Positions 26,790-36,071 of a DNA stretch of 64,000 bases are shown piece by piece. Made by a program: the position numbers and the translations under genes. The notes beneath the pieces are model-generated. The model saw only the letters and a program-made list of their open reading frames with translations, was not told the DNA's origin and ran no database searches. This stretch comes from Haliea sp040221975. Its GTDB lineage: Bacteria > Pseudomonadota > Gammaproteobacteria > Pseudomonadales > Halieaceae. Position 1 is the stretch's first letter; every line of letters begins with the position of its first letter. Where the stretch lies: contig JAVJWR010000015.1 of the NCBI GenBank assembly GCA_040221975.1, positions 62,001 through 126,000 on the forward strand, given 5' to 3'.

Positions 26790-27662
26790 ATGTTCCTCTA
26801 TACACAGCACCGGGGCCTGCTGGTGAGGCCCAAGGGTATCCTCCGGGTAGCGGCGGTATTTGTGCTGGCAGCGCTGCTGCTGGCGTTGCCGCGGTTGGCC
26901 CTGGCGGAGGCTGCAGGCGTGCAACGGGTCGAAGGCCTGGATGTGGACGAGGTCGTGGTGCACGGCAGCTTCGAGGTGGAGATCAGGCAGGGCGAGAAGC
27001 CAGAGCTGCTCCTGCGGGGGCGTCCGGGTGACCTCGAACCACTGCCGTTCCATGTCCGTGAGCGCACCCTGGTGCTGGGCCGTCCCGCAGGGGCCGACAG
27101 CAGCAGAGGCCGGGATGTGCAGTTCAAATTGACTTTGCCAACCCTGGCGCGGCTGCAGCTGCTGGGGTCGGCGGACGTCTTCGTGCGTCCTTTCACTACG
27201 CCGGCACTGACGGTCATCGTCGATGGCAGCGGCGATGTGCGCCTGTACAATCTCGCAACCGACAGTGCCCGCTTCGACATGCGTGGCAGTGGTGATGTTC
27301 AGGCCGCCAGGGTAGATGCCGGTGCAATGCACCTGTCCCTGTCCGGCTCCGGTGATATCCACCTCGGAACGGTGGTGACGGAGCGCATGCAAGCAGTGGT
27401 TAACGGTTCGGGTGACATCAGCAGTGACAACGGCAGCCGCAGCGGCAGCACCGAAATCAGCATCGTCGGTTCCGGCGAAGTCAATTTTGCCGGCCTTGAC
27501 AGCGACCGGGCGGAAATCAATATCGTCGGCTCGGGTACAGCGCGGATAGGTGAGATCGGCGAGCTGGATGCGACGATCATCGGCAGCGGTGATATCCACT
27601 ATCGCGGCGATCCCGATATCGACCAGACACTTTTCGGCTCCGGCCGCCTGCAGCGGAAGTAG
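26790..27662 (+). CDS. DUF2807 (GIN-domain) exported protein
   Basis: The 290-aa protein has an N-terminal signal segment (about residues 15-38, ending LALAEA) and a beta-helical repeat region rich in GSGD motifs, typical of the putative adhesin-head GIN domain (DUF2807). It is exported to the periplasm or surface; its biochemical role is unknown. It is the first gene of an operon with a GntR regulator and an ABC transporter, so it may sense or act at the envelope under the same signal. Confidence 0.85.
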   Translation: MFLYTQHRGLLVRPKGILRVAAVFVLAALLLALPRLALAEAAGVQRVEGLDVDEVVVHGSFEVEIRQGEKPELLLRGRPGDLEPLPFHVRERTLVLGRPAGADSSRGRDVQFKLTLPTLARLQLLGSADVFVRPFTTPALTVIVDGSGDVRLYNLATDSARFDMRGSGDVQAARVDAGAMHLSLSGSGDIHLGTVVTERMQAVVNGSGDISSDNGSRSGSTEISIVGSGEVNFAGLDSDRAEINIVGSGTARIGEIGELDATIIGSGDIHYRGDPDIDQTLFGSGRLQRK

Positions 27663-27667
27663 CGCAC

Positions 27668-28033
27668 GTGGAGTGGAACGACAAGCAGCCCATTTACCGG
27701 CAACTGCGCGATATGGTGGTGGAGAGAATCATGGATGGAACGTTTTCGGAGGGTGCAGCCGTGCCCTCGGTCAGGCAGGTGGCGACCGACTACCAGATCA
27801 ACCATCTCACCGTGGGTAAGGCCTACCAGGAACTGGTCGACAGCGGCCTGCTGGAGAAGCGACGGGGGCTGGGCATGTATGTGACGGTCGGCGCCCGGGC
27901 GACCCTGACGGCAGATGAGCAGGACCGTTTTTACACCGAGGAAGTCCCGGCATTCGCCGAGCGGGTGCGGGCACTGGGGCTGGATATGGGCGACGTGACG
28001 GCAAGGCTGCTGCAAGAGGGGGAGGAGTCATGA
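27668..28033 (+). CDS. GntR family regulator, YtrA subfamily
   Basis: The 121-aa protein with GTG start has an N-terminal winged helix (QPIYRQLRDMVVERI, then VPSVRQVATDYQINHLTVGKAY in two parts) and only a short C-terminal tail of about 50 residues, typical of the YtrA subfamily, which lacks a large effector domain and dimerises through the tail. Such regulators usually control adjacent ABC exporters. It overlaps the ATPase gene by 4 bp and probably binds the operator at 26746-26769. Confidence 0.92.
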   Translation: MEWNDKQPIYRQLRDMVVERIMDGTFSEGAAVPSVRQVATDYQINHLTVGKAYQELVDSGLLEKRRGLGMYVTVGARATLTADEQDRFYTEEVPAFAERVRALGLDMGDVTARLLQEGEES

Positions 28034-28896
28034 CAACTGCAGTTGTTGCGGCCCGTGGGCTGCAGCGCAGCTTCGGGGATCAGGTGGCGGTGGCGGGTGT
28101 GGACCTGCAGCTGCAACCGGGCACGGTGTTGGGGCTGATCGGTCCCAACGGCGCTGGCAAGACCACCTTGTTGCGGTCCCTGCTGGGCCTGACCCGCTGC
28201 GAGGGCGAACTCTCGGTGCTGGGCATGGATCCGCGGCGCGAGCAGGCCAGGCTCATGGAGCAGGTCTGTTTCATCGCCGACACCGCGGTGCTGCCGCGCT
28301 GGATGACCGTGCAGCAGCTGCTGGACTATGTCGCCGGCACCCATCCCCGCTTCGACCGCGCCCACGCCGAGACTCTGCTGGACGGCACCGAAGTGCGGCG
28401 CCAGCGGCGTGTCGCCGAGCTCTCCAAGGGCATGACTGTGCAGCTGCACCTGGCACTGGTGATGGCGATTGACGCCCGCCTGCTGATCCTCGACGAGCCG
28501 ACACTCGGTCTCGACATCCTGTTTCGCAAGCAGTTTTTCGAGCAGCTGCTGAACGACTATTTTGATGAAGAGCGCACCATCGTGATCTCGACTCACCAGG
28601 TGGAGGAAGTGGAGAACATTCTCACCCATGCCCTGTTCATGAACCGGGGCCGGGCGATCCTCAGTGACTCAATGTCGGCGTTGCAGGAGGAGTACGTGGA
28701 GCTGCGCGCGCTGGGACCGGCGGTCGCCCGCGCGGAGAGCATTCCCCATATTGGCCAGCGATCCCTGCTTGGCGGCAAGGCCCTGATCTACCAGGGCATA
28801 GGGCGCGATGCCCTGGAGCCCCTGGGCGAGCTGCGGACGCCATCGCTGGCCGACCTGTTCGTGGCCAAGGTAGGGGAGGACAACAGCCATGTCTGA
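28030..28896 (+). CDS. ABC transporter ATP-binding protein
   Basis: The 288-aa ATPase has Walker A GPNGAGKTT (residues 38-46), a degenerate signature LSKGM, Walker B LLILDEP with the D-loop GLD, and switch His in ISTHQ. This subtype pairs with ABC-2 permeases and YtrA regulators; export of an antimicrobial or envelope stress relief is typical. It overlaps the permease gene by 8 bp. Confidence 0.95.
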   Translation: MTTAVVAARGLQRSFGDQVAVAGVDLQLQPGTVLGLIGPNGAGKTTLLRSLLGLTRCEGELSVLGMDPRREQARLMEQVCFIADTAVLPRWMTVQQLLDYVAGTHPRFDRAHAETLLDGTEVRRQRRVAELSKGMTVQLHLALVMAIDARLLILDEPTLGLDILFRKQFFEQLLNDYFDEERTIVISTHQVEEVENILTHALFMNRGRAILSDSMSALQEEYVELRALGPAVARAESIPHIGQRSLLGGKALIYQGIGRDALEPLGELRTPSLADLFVAKVGEDNSHV

Positions 28897-29998
28897 TCGT
28901 GTGGCGACACGCTGGTTTACCCTGATTCAGCGCGAGTTGCAGGAATACCGGGTTTCCCTGTGCTGGACTCCGCTGCTGGTGGCCGGTGCATTGACGGTGT
29001 TGATACTCGCCGGTGTGCTGGTAGCCAACCAGTTCAGCAACCTGGGTCAGGTCATGCTGCAGGCAGTAATGCAGGAACAATCCGTTGACGGTCTAAATCT
29101 CAAGATTGGCGTGATCGTCGATGGAAACGGCACGCGGGTGACGGAGATTGTCACCGAGACCGGGAGTGATTCCACTGCGGCGGATGGTCCGGTGCGGGAC
29201 GACTACCAGGTCGAGACCGCGCCGGAACTGGCGGACGAGCAGCTCTGGGATTTCTCCTCGGACTGGACCTTTTCGCCGGTGCCGCCGGTCGCCCCGGACA
29301 GCAACGGCAACGGTGCAGCCCCGGTAGACACCCTCAACCCGCTGCTGCACGGGGTGCATGTGTTCATGCTGGTTATACTGGTGTTTGTCACCTTCAACTA
29401 CCTGCTGGGCTGCCTGTACACCGACCGCAAGGATCGCAGCATTCTGTTCTGGCGCTCGATGCCGGTCTCCGCCCGGGACGAGGTGCTGGCCAAACTCGCC
29501 GTCGCCCTGCTGGTGGCACCGGCGATTTTCATCGCCGCCTCCCTGCTGGCGCAGCTGGCCACGGTTTTGCTGGCGATGCTGCTGGTGTTGCGCATGGACC
29601 TGGACCCTTTTGCGGTGGTATTGGGCAACATCCAGTTCGGGCGCCTGCTGCTGGACCAACTCGGTGGCTGGGTGCTGACGGCGCTGTGGGTGATGCCGGT
29701 TTATGCCTGGGTGTTGCTGGCCTCGGCGGCCGCCAGGCGTTCACCCTTCCTGCTGGCGTTGGTGCCGGTGCTGGGCCTGGTCCTGCTGGAAGCCATGCTG
29801 CTGGGCAGCAGCCATTTCGGCGCCGCGGTCACCAACCACCTGCCGCATTACAACAGCGGTCGCAGTGCCGTGGGCTTCTACCTGTTTGGCCCCGACTGGG
29901 CCAATCTCGATTACCTGGGCCTGGTGCTGGGGCTGCTGGTGGCGGGCGTGCTGCTGGCGGCGACGGTGTGGCTGCGGCGCTATCGCTGGGAGATCTAA
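28889..29998 (+). CDS. ABC-2 type transporter permease
   Basis: The 369-aa inner-membrane protein has one helix near residues 28-50, a large extracytoplasmic loop (about 60-150, rich in D/T/P), then about five helices to the C-terminus. It pairs with the ATPase before it. No substrate can be read from sequence. It is the last gene of the GntR operon; an AT-rich stretch follows. Confidence 0.88.
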   Translation: MSDRVATRWFTLIQRELQEYRVSLCWTPLLVAGALTVLILAGVLVANQFSNLGQVMLQAVMQEQSVDGLNLKIGVIVDGNGTRVTEIVTETGSDSTAADGPVRDDYQVETAPELADEQLWDFSSDWTFSPVPPVAPDSNGNGAAPVDTLNPLLHGVHVFMLVILVFVTFNYLLGCLYTDRKDRSILFWRSMPVSARDEVLAKLAVALLVAPAIFIAASLLAQLATVLLAMLLVLRMDLDPFAVVLGNIQFGRLLLDQLGGWVLTALWVMPVYAWVLLASAAARRSPFLLALVPVLGLVLLEAMLLGSSHFGAAVTNHLPHYNSGRSAVGFYLFGPDWANLDYLGLVLGLLVAGVLLAATVWLRRYRWEI

Positions 29999-30045
29999 CA
30001 CTATTTTTGTGCTGAATAGTAAAAATATTTTCTATTTATTTCAAT

Positions 30046-30051
30046 TATAGT
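30046..30051 (+). promoter_or_regulatory. Possible aceA -10 box
   Basis: TATAGT sits in an AT-rich stretch (30000-30051) about 53 bp before aceA. The same stretch holds ACTATT-n9-AATAGT (30000-30020). No clear -35 is seen. Confidence 0.35.
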
Positions 30052-30103
30052 GCCAGGCTCTCTAAGATAGCCTCAACCTGTCCTGAAACAGTCGAGGTCC
30101 CAC

Positions 30104-31702
30104 ATGTCAGATTACCTGCAAGATGTCGAATCCTTTGCCGCCCTGCGCGCCGCGCAGAATGGTACCTGGAACAATATCAATCCCGAGTACGCGGCCCGCA
30201 TGAAGCGCCAGAATCGCTTTCGCACCGGTCTCGATATTGCCCGCTACACTGCCGGCATCATGCGCCGGGACATGGCCGAGTACGACGCCGACAGCAGCCA
30301 GTACACCCAGTCCCTGGGCTGCTGGCACGGGTTTATTGGCCAGCAGAAACTGTTGGCGATCAAGAAGCACCACGGTACCACCAACAAGCGCTACCTGTAC
30401 CTGTCGGGGTGGATGATCGCTGCCCTGCGCAGCGAATTCGGCCCGCTGCCAGACCAGTCCATGCACGAAAAGACCACAGTGCCGGGGCTGATCGAGGAAC
30501 TCTACACCTTCCTGCGGCAGGCGGATGCCCGCGAACTGGGGCACCTGTTCCACGATCTCGACGCCGCCCGCGCAGCCGGTGACGAGGTCAAGGAAAAGGC
30601 CGTGCTCAACGCCATCGACAACTACGAGACCCACGTGGTGCCGATCATCGCCGACATCGACGCCGGTTTCGGCAACGAAGAAGCGACCTACCTGCTGGCG
30701 AAGAAAATGATCGAAGCGGGCGCCTGCGCGATCCAGGTGGAAAACCAGGTGTCCGACGCCAAGCAGTGCGGCCACCAGGACGGCAAGGTGACTGTCCCCC
30801 ACGAGGACTTCCTCGCCAAGATCAACGCCATCCGCTACGCTTTCCTCGAGCTTGGCGTCGACGACGGTGTCATCGTCGCCCGCACCGATTCCCTGGGTGC
30901 CGGCCTGACCCAGAAGATCCCCGTCTCCCGTGATGCCGGTGACCTGGCTCACATGTACAATGCTTTCCTGGAAACTGAAGTGGTGAAAAGCGCCGAGGAT
31001 GTGCGCGAAGGCGACGTGGTAATCAAGCAGGACGGCAAGCTGGTGCGCCCGGTGCGCCTGGCCAACGGCCTCTACCGTTTCAAGGACGGCACCGGCGAAG
31101 CCCGCTGTGTACTGGATTCCATCACCAGCCTGCAGCACGGCGCCGACCTGCTGTGGATCGAAACCGAAAAGCCCCACATTGGCCAGATCGGCGCCATGGT
31201 GGACGAGATCCGCAAGGTCATCCCCAACGCCAAGCTGGTCTACAACAATTCACCGTCCTTCAACTGGACCCTGAACTTCCGCCAGCAGGTGTTCGATGCC
31301 TGGAGCAAGGAAGGTCGCGACCTCTCGGCTTACGACCGCGACAAGCTGATGAGCGTGGACTACGATGGCTCCGAGCTGGGCGTGGAAGCCGACCGCTGGA
31401 TCCAGACTTTCCAGGCGGATGCGTCGCGCGATGCGGGAATTTTCCACCACCTCATCACCCTGCCGACCTACCACACCGCGGCCCTGTCCACGGACAACCT
31501 GGCCAGGGGCTACTTTGGCGAGGAGGGCATGCTGGCCTATGTGCAGGGCGTGCAGCGCAAGGAGATTCGCGAGGGTATCGCCTGCGTCAAGCACCAGGAC
31601 ATGGCCGGCTCCAACATGGGCGACGACCACAAGGAGTACTTTGCCGGGGAAGGCGCGCTCAAGGCCGGCGGCAAGGACAACACCATGAACCAGTTCGGCT
31701 AA
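30104..31702 (+). CDS. aceA: Isocitrate lyase
   Basis: The 532-aa protein belongs to the longer Pseudomonas-type isocitrate lyases. The catalytic motif is KQCGH (Cys222), where most enzymes have KKCGH; KQCGH is normal in this subgroup. It splits isocitrate into glyoxylate and succinate in the glyoxylate shunt, needed for growth on acetate and fatty acids. No malate synthase is adjacent. Its stop overlaps the convergent peptidase gene by 4 bp. Confidence 0.98.
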   Translation: MSDYLQDVESFAALRAAQNGTWNNINPEYAARMKRQNRFRTGLDIARYTAGIMRRDMAEYDADSSQYTQSLGCWHGFIGQQKLLAIKKHHGTTNKRYLYLSGWMIAALRSEFGPLPDQSMHEKTTVPGLIEELYTFLRQADARELGHLFHDLDAARAAGDEVKEKAVLNAIDNYETHVVPIIADIDAGFGNEEATYLLAKKMIEAGACAIQVENQVSDAKQCGHQDGKVTVPHEDFLAKINAIRYAFLELGVDDGVIVARTDSLGAGLTQKIPVSRDAGDLAHMYNAFLETEVVKSAEDVREGDVVIKQDGKLVRPVRLANGLYRFKDGTGEARCVLDSITSLQHGADLLWIETEKPHIGQIGAMVDEIRKVIPNAKLVYNNSPSFNWTLNFRQQVFDAWSKEGRDLSAYDRDKLMSVDYDGSELGVEADRWIQTFQADASRDAGIFHHLITLPTYHTAALSTDNLARGYFGEEGMLAYVQGVQRKEIREGIACVKHQDMAGSNMGDDHKEYFAGEGALKAGGKDNTMNQFG

Positions 31703-32907
31703 ACGCCGCCGAAAGGGTCATCCACCGAATGGGCCGGCTGGGTAAACCAGCGCGGCCCTTTTTCGGTCAGGTAGAAGTGGTCTTCGTGGCGCACGCCGAA
31801 AGCGCCGGGCACGCAGATCATGGGTTCGTTGCTGAAACACATGCCGGGCGCCAGCGGGGTGTCGTTGCCGCGCACCAGGTAGGGCCACTCGTGGATGTCA
31901 AGGCCGATGCCGTGGCCGGTGCGGTGGGGCAGGCCGGGCAGGGCGTAGTCGGGGCCGAGACCGCCTGCGGTCAGCACGGCGCGGGCGGCGTCGTCGACAC
32001 TGCCGCAGGTCGCGCCGATCTGTGCTGCGGAGAAGGCCGCCTGCTGCGCCGCCTTCTCCAGGTCCCAGATCTCGCGCTGCCGAGCGCTCGGCGCGCCGAA
32101 GACATAGCTGCGGGTAATATCCGAAATGTAGCCGTGCAACTGACAGCCGGTGTCGATCAGTACCATGTCGCCCTCGTCGAGGGTCTTGGGCTGGGCCACG
32201 CCGTGGGGAAAAGCGCTGTCGGGGCCGAACAGGACGATGCAGAAATACGAACCCGCCGGGGCGCCGACCTGGCGGTGGGCGGCATCGATGAACGCACTCA
32301 CCTCGGTGGTGCTGATGCCGGGACGCAAAATGCGCGCGGTTGCCCGGTGCACCTCCAGGGTCATGTCCTTGGCGCGCTGCATCAGGGCCAGCTCGGCGGC
32401 GGACTTGTGCATCCGGCAGCCGGCGGTGACCGGGGTGGCGCTGCGGAAGCGACAGTCCGGAGACGCCTGCTGCAGGCCGTCGGCGATAAAGAAAGGCGTG
32501 GACTCGTCTACCCCGATTTCGCGGGCACCGAAGTCTGCCAGCAGCCGGGCGCAGAGCCGGTAGGGACTTTCGTGCTCTTCCCAGCAGTGCACCTCGCCGG
32601 GAACCCGCAGGAAACCCTGCAGGGTGCCGAGTTCGAAGGCCGGGGCGAGGTACACCGGGTCGCCGTTGGCCGGTATCAGTGCGCCCACCAGGCGCTCGCT
32701 GGCGGACCAGCGGGTACCGGTGAAATAGTAGAGATTGGTGCCGGCGTTCAGATACAGCGCGTCCAGCCCGTTGGCACGCATCAGGGCCTGGGCCCGGGTC
32801 AGGCGCGCGGCGAATTCGCTGTCGTCGATGGTCGCGGCGCCGGCAGTCATGTCCTGCAGGCGGGCCAGTTCGGTTGCGGCGTTGGAGCCGCCTATGCCCT
32901 GGGTCAT
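31699..32907 (-). CDS. M24 family metallopeptidase (Xaa-Pro dipeptidase/aminopeptidase type)
   Basis: The 402-aa protein has an N-terminal creatinase-like domain (residues about 25-165) and a C-terminal pita-bread domain. Metal ligands are visible: Asp in DTGCQ, Asp in SDITRS, His in RTGHGIGLDIHE, Glu in NEPM and Glu in RHEDHF. It likely removes N-terminal residues before proline or splits Xaa-Pro dipeptides in the cytoplasm. It is divergent from an HxlR regulator with 92 bp between them. Confidence 0.93.
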   Translation of the reverse strand: MTQGIGGSNAATELARLQDMTAGAATIDDSEFAARLTRAQALMRANGLDALYLNAGTNLYYFTGTRWSASERLVGALIPANGDPVYLAPAFELGTLQGFLRVPGEVHCWEEHESPYRLCARLLADFGAREIGVDESTPFFIADGLQQASPDCRFRSATPVTAGCRMHKSAAELALMQRAKDMTLEVHRATARILRPGISTTEVSAFIDAAHRQVGAPAGSYFCIVLFGPDSAFPHGVAQPKTLDEGDMVLIDTGCQLHGYISDITRSYVFGAPSARQREIWDLEKAAQQAAFSAAQIGATCGSVDDAARAVLTAGGLGPDYALPGLPHRTGHGIGLDIHEWPYLVRGNDTPLAPGMCFSNEPMICVPGAFGVRHEDHFYLTEKGPRWFTQPAHSVDDPFGGV

Positions 32908-32999
32908 GGGAGTCCTCGTTGGCGTTGGGGTGGCGGTCGTTTATGCTGAACGCCGGTAAAGCGGGATGATAACTGCAGGGGCTGCAGGGGGAAAGCGGG

Positions 33000-33533
33000 A
33001 TGCGGTGGACAAATATTGATCAGCAACTGTGTTCGGTAGCGCGCGCGTTGTCGGTGGTCGGTGAGCGCTGGACGCTGCTCATTCTGCGCGATGCCTTCCT
33101 GGGTACCCGGCGCTTCGAGCAGTTTCAGCACAATCTCGGTATCACCCGGCACCGGCTGTCGGAGCGCCTGGGCAAGCTGGTGGAGCAGGGCGTGCTGGTC
33201 AAGGTGCCTTACTGCGAGCGCCCCCTGCGCCATGAGTACCGCCTCACGCGCAAGGGCCTGGGGCTGTATCCGGTGCTGATGAGCCTGGCGCGCTGGGGCG
33301 ACGACTGGATGGCCGGCGACGAGGGTGTGCCGCTGGAATACGTGCATCGCGGTTGCGGCAAGCTGACGCGGCCGGTGCTGGCCTGCAGCGAGTGCGGCGA
33401 ACCCCTGCGCCCGGAAGGGGTCACCCCGCGGGCGGGGCCGCCGCTCGAGGCCTTGGCCCGGGAGCTTGGACGTGCCGGCGAGAAAAATCTCTCCATACCG
33501 GCCCTCATCGGCCGCTCGCGACCGCCGGAGTAG
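33000..33533 (+). CDS. HxlR family transcriptional regulator with C-terminal Cys motif
   Basis: The protein has 177 aa. Residues about 8-105 form the HxlR winged helix (CSVARALSVVGERWTLLILRDAF is its opening, with the conserved Cys11). A C-terminal extension has H-R-G-C-G then C-S-E-C-G, a possible zinc ribbon. HxlR proteins often sense aldehydes, oxidants or disulfide stress. It lies directly upstream of a TonB receptor on the same strand, whose leader carries paired palindromes that could be its sites. Confidence 0.9.
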   Translation: MRWTNIDQQLCSVARALSVVGERWTLLILRDAFLGTRRFEQFQHNLGITRHRLSERLGKLVEQGVLVKVPYCERPLRHEYRLTRKGLGLYPVLMSLARWGDDWMAGDEGVPLEYVHRGCGKLTRPVLACSECGEPLRPEGVTPRAGPPLEALARELGRAGEKNLSIPALIGRSRPPE

Positions 33534-33591
33534 ACAGTCTGTCGCAGCTGATTTGTATGAAAAAGTAACATTGGCAGGAACTTTAACTTTG

Positions 33592-33638
33592 CCCTCGAGG
33601 GGGTAGACTGCGGGAACTACAACAACAACCCTCGAGGG
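33592..33638. promoter_or_regulatory. Two identical CCCTCGAGGG palindromes before the TonB receptor gene
   Basis: Copies at 33592-33601 and 33629-33638. The first lies between a possible -35 TTTAAC (33582-33587) and -10 TAGACT (33604-33609). The second contains the ribosome-binding GAGGGA. This suggests a regulator site over the promoter and a second one in the leader. Confidence 0.5.
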
Positions 33639-33646
33639 ATCCCGCA

Positions 33647-35998
33647 ATGACACACTTCAGAAAAACCATCCTCGCGGCAGCGGTTGTCGCCCTGGTGCCG
33701 TCAGTTTCGTATGCGCAGCTCGAAGAAGTGCTGGTGACCGCGACCAAGCGCGAGGCGTCGGCCCAGGACCTGCCCTTCTCCATCAATGCCCAGTCCGAGG
33801 CGGACATCCGCCGCACCGGCGCCACCAATCTGGAAGAGCTGTCGCGCAACGTCGCCGGCCTTGCCATCCAGAACCTGGGGCCGGGCCAGAGCCAGGTCTC
33901 CATCCGCGGCGTATCCGCCGGCCAGGTGGTGCGCGACCAGCCCGGAGTCAAGGAGCAGGTGGGCGTGTACCTGGACGAGACCGTTATTTCCCTGTCCCTG
34001 TTCACCCCGGACCTGGACCTGTATGACCTGAACCGCGTCGAGACCCTGCGCGGCCCCCAGGGCACCCTGTTTGGCTCCGGCTCCGTGGGCGGCACCATTC
34101 GCTTCATTACCAACCAGCCCGACTTCGAGGAGTTCACCGGCTCGGTGGAAGCCAACCTGAACACCGTGGAAGACGGCGATGTCGGCGGCCACTTCAAGGG
34201 CATGCTGAACATTCCGATGAATGACAAGGCGGCCCTGCGCATTGTCGGCTACGCCACGGAATACGGTGGCTGGATCGACGCCCTGCGCGAAGACGGCAAC
34301 TTCAAGGAGGACGTCAACAGCGGTGGCCGCTACGGTGGCCGCATCACCCTGGCCCTGCAGCCGACCGACACCCTCACCATCACCCCGCGGATTGTCTTTC
34401 AGAGCATCGAGACCGACGGCTTCAACCGCGAGGAAGTCTACAACCTGTTTGCCAACCCCTTCACCACCACCCGCCCACCGGTGCGACTGGGCGAGCGCCA
34501 GCAGTACCTGCGCCTCGACGAGGCCTTTGAAGACGACACCATGATCGCCGACCTGGTGGTCAACTGGAGCCTGGATAACGTCGACGTAACCTATGCCGGC
34601 AGCTATGTGGACCGGGAAATCCTCGCCAGTCGCGACGCCAGCGCCCTGACCGGGTCAGTGTCGGTGGACCTCGGTTTTCCCGAGGCAGCGGTATTGATTC
34701 CCTCGAACCTGCGCGACACCACCGACCTCCAGCAAACCACCCATGAGCTGCGCCTGGCGTCCAACGCCGACGGGCCGTTCAATTGGGTGGTCGGTGGCTT
34801 TTTCTCCGATGTGGAGCGCGAGTACGCACAGCGCCTGCCCACCCCGGGCTATGATGCCGTCACCGACGCCGTGCTCGGTGCCGGTACCGCTGCCGCGGTG
34901 AGCAACGGCTACGGCCCCGACTCGCCCTACAATTCGGACCTGCCCTACGATATCGAACAGGTGGCCCTGTTCGGCGAGCTGAGCTACGACATCACCGACC
35001 GCCTCAACCTGACCCTCGGTGGCCGCTATTACGACTTCGAGGAAGAGCGCCGCTTCACTACCGGCGGCCTGTTTTCCAACGGTGACGACCAGGTGGATTC
35101 CACCTCCTCGGATGGCTTCAACCCGCGCCTGCTGGTCAGCTACGATGTCAGTGACGACATGACCATCAACGCCCAGGCTTCCCAGGGCTTCCGCCTCGGC
35201 GGGGTCAACGATCCGTTGAACGTGCCCCTCTGCGATGCCGGCGACCTGGAGACTTTCGGCGCCTTCCAGGCCTACGACGACGAGACCCTGTGGAACTACG
35301 AGCTCGGCCTGAAGAGCGAGTTTGACAAGGTGCGCTTCAACGCCGCGGTGTTCTACACCGACATTGAAGACCTGCAGGTAACCCTGGATGCCGGTTCCTG
35401 CTCCTCGCGGATCAGCTTCAACGTGCCCGAGGCGCATACGCTCGGTGTGGAATGGGAGCTGGTGGCCTATCCCATGGAGCTGCTGATGCTGACCTTCTCC
35501 GGCAGCCTGCTGGAGGCGGAGTTTGACTCCACGGTTACCGACAGCAACGGCAACGTTCTGGGTGGTGTTGAGGATGGCAATCGTCTGGCATCAGTGCCCG
35601 AGTTCCAGATGGCGGCCTCGGCAACCTACACCTTCCCGGTCGATGCCTTTGGCTCTAACGAGATGTATGTCACGGCGATGGTCCAGCACGTGGGCGACCG
35701 CTTTACCCAGCCCAGTGACCAGGTGGCCGGTGCCGGCAACTTTGTCTCCGGCCTGCCCTTCGGCGGCGCCACCGGGGCCGAGGTGACGGCGGTGGACCTC
35801 GAGCTGGATGCCTACGAGCAGGTCAACCTGCGGGCCGGGATTGTCTGGGATACCTTCGAGACGGTGTTCTACGTGGACAACGTGACCGATGAGAATGCCC
35901 AGCTGTCCTTCGACCGCGAGCGCGGCGGCCGCGCCAGGCTGGCCTATCGCAACAACCAGCCGCGGACGATCGGCGTGACCGTGCGCAAGTTCTTCTGA
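33647..35998 (+). CDS. TonB-dependent outer membrane receptor
   Basis: The 783-aa protein has a signal peptide (cleaved near SYAQ), a TonB box LEEVLVTATKRE, the plug domain (IRRTGATNLEEL to GTLFGSGSVGGTIRF) and a 22-strand barrel ending in Phe (VRKFF). It belongs to the broad receptor group common in marine Cellvibrionales and sphingomonads, which imports carbohydrates, sterols or aromatics rather than only iron. Substrate unknown. No Fur box is visible upstream; paired CCCTCGAGGG sites are. Confidence 0.95.
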   Translation: MTHFRKTILAAAVVALVPSVSYAQLEEVLVTATKREASAQDLPFSINAQSEADIRRTGATNLEELSRNVAGLAIQNLGPGQSQVSIRGVSAGQVVRDQPGVKEQVGVYLDETVISLSLFTPDLDLYDLNRVETLRGPQGTLFGSGSVGGTIRFITNQPDFEEFTGSVEANLNTVEDGDVGGHFKGMLNIPMNDKAALRIVGYATEYGGWIDALREDGNFKEDVNSGGRYGGRITLALQPTDTLTITPRIVFQSIETDGFNREEVYNLFANPFTTTRPPVRLGERQQYLRLDEAFEDDTMIADLVVNWSLDNVDVTYAGSYVDREILASRDASALTGSVSVDLGFPEAAVLIPSNLRDTTDLQQTTHELRLASNADGPFNWVVGGFFSDVEREYAQRLPTPGYDAVTDAVLGAGTAAAVSNGYGPDSPYNSDLPYDIEQVALFGELSYDITDRLNLTLGGRYYDFEEERRFTTGGLFSNGDDQVDSTSSDGFNPRLLVSYDVSDDMTINAQASQGFRLGGVNDPLNVPLCDAGDLETFGAFQAYDDETLWNYELGLKSEFDKVRFNAAVFYTDIEDLQVTLDAGSCSSRISFNVPEAHTLGVEWELVAYPMELLMLTFSGSLLEAEFDSTVTDSNGNVLGGVEDGNRLASVPEFQMAASATYTFPVDAFGSNEMYVTAMVQHVGDRFTQPSDQVAGAGNFVSGLPFGGATGAEVTAVDLELDAYEQVNLRAGIVWDTFETVFYVDNVTDENAQLSFDRERGGRARLAYRNNQPRTIGVTVRKFF

Positions 35999-36006
35999 TC
36001 ATGAAG

Positions 36007-36031
36007 AAGGCTCCCGGTCCCCGGGAGCCTT
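36007..36031 (+). terminator. Strong hairpin after the TonB receptor gene
   Basis: A perfect 11-bp stem with a 3-nt loop (36007-36017/36021-36031), 8 bp after the receptor stop. No U-tract follows, so it is a transcript-end hairpin or a weak intrinsic terminator. Confidence 0.55.
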
Positions 36032-36071
36032 GCAAACTTCCATTGCCGTTCTGGCCAACGCGACTTCCACA

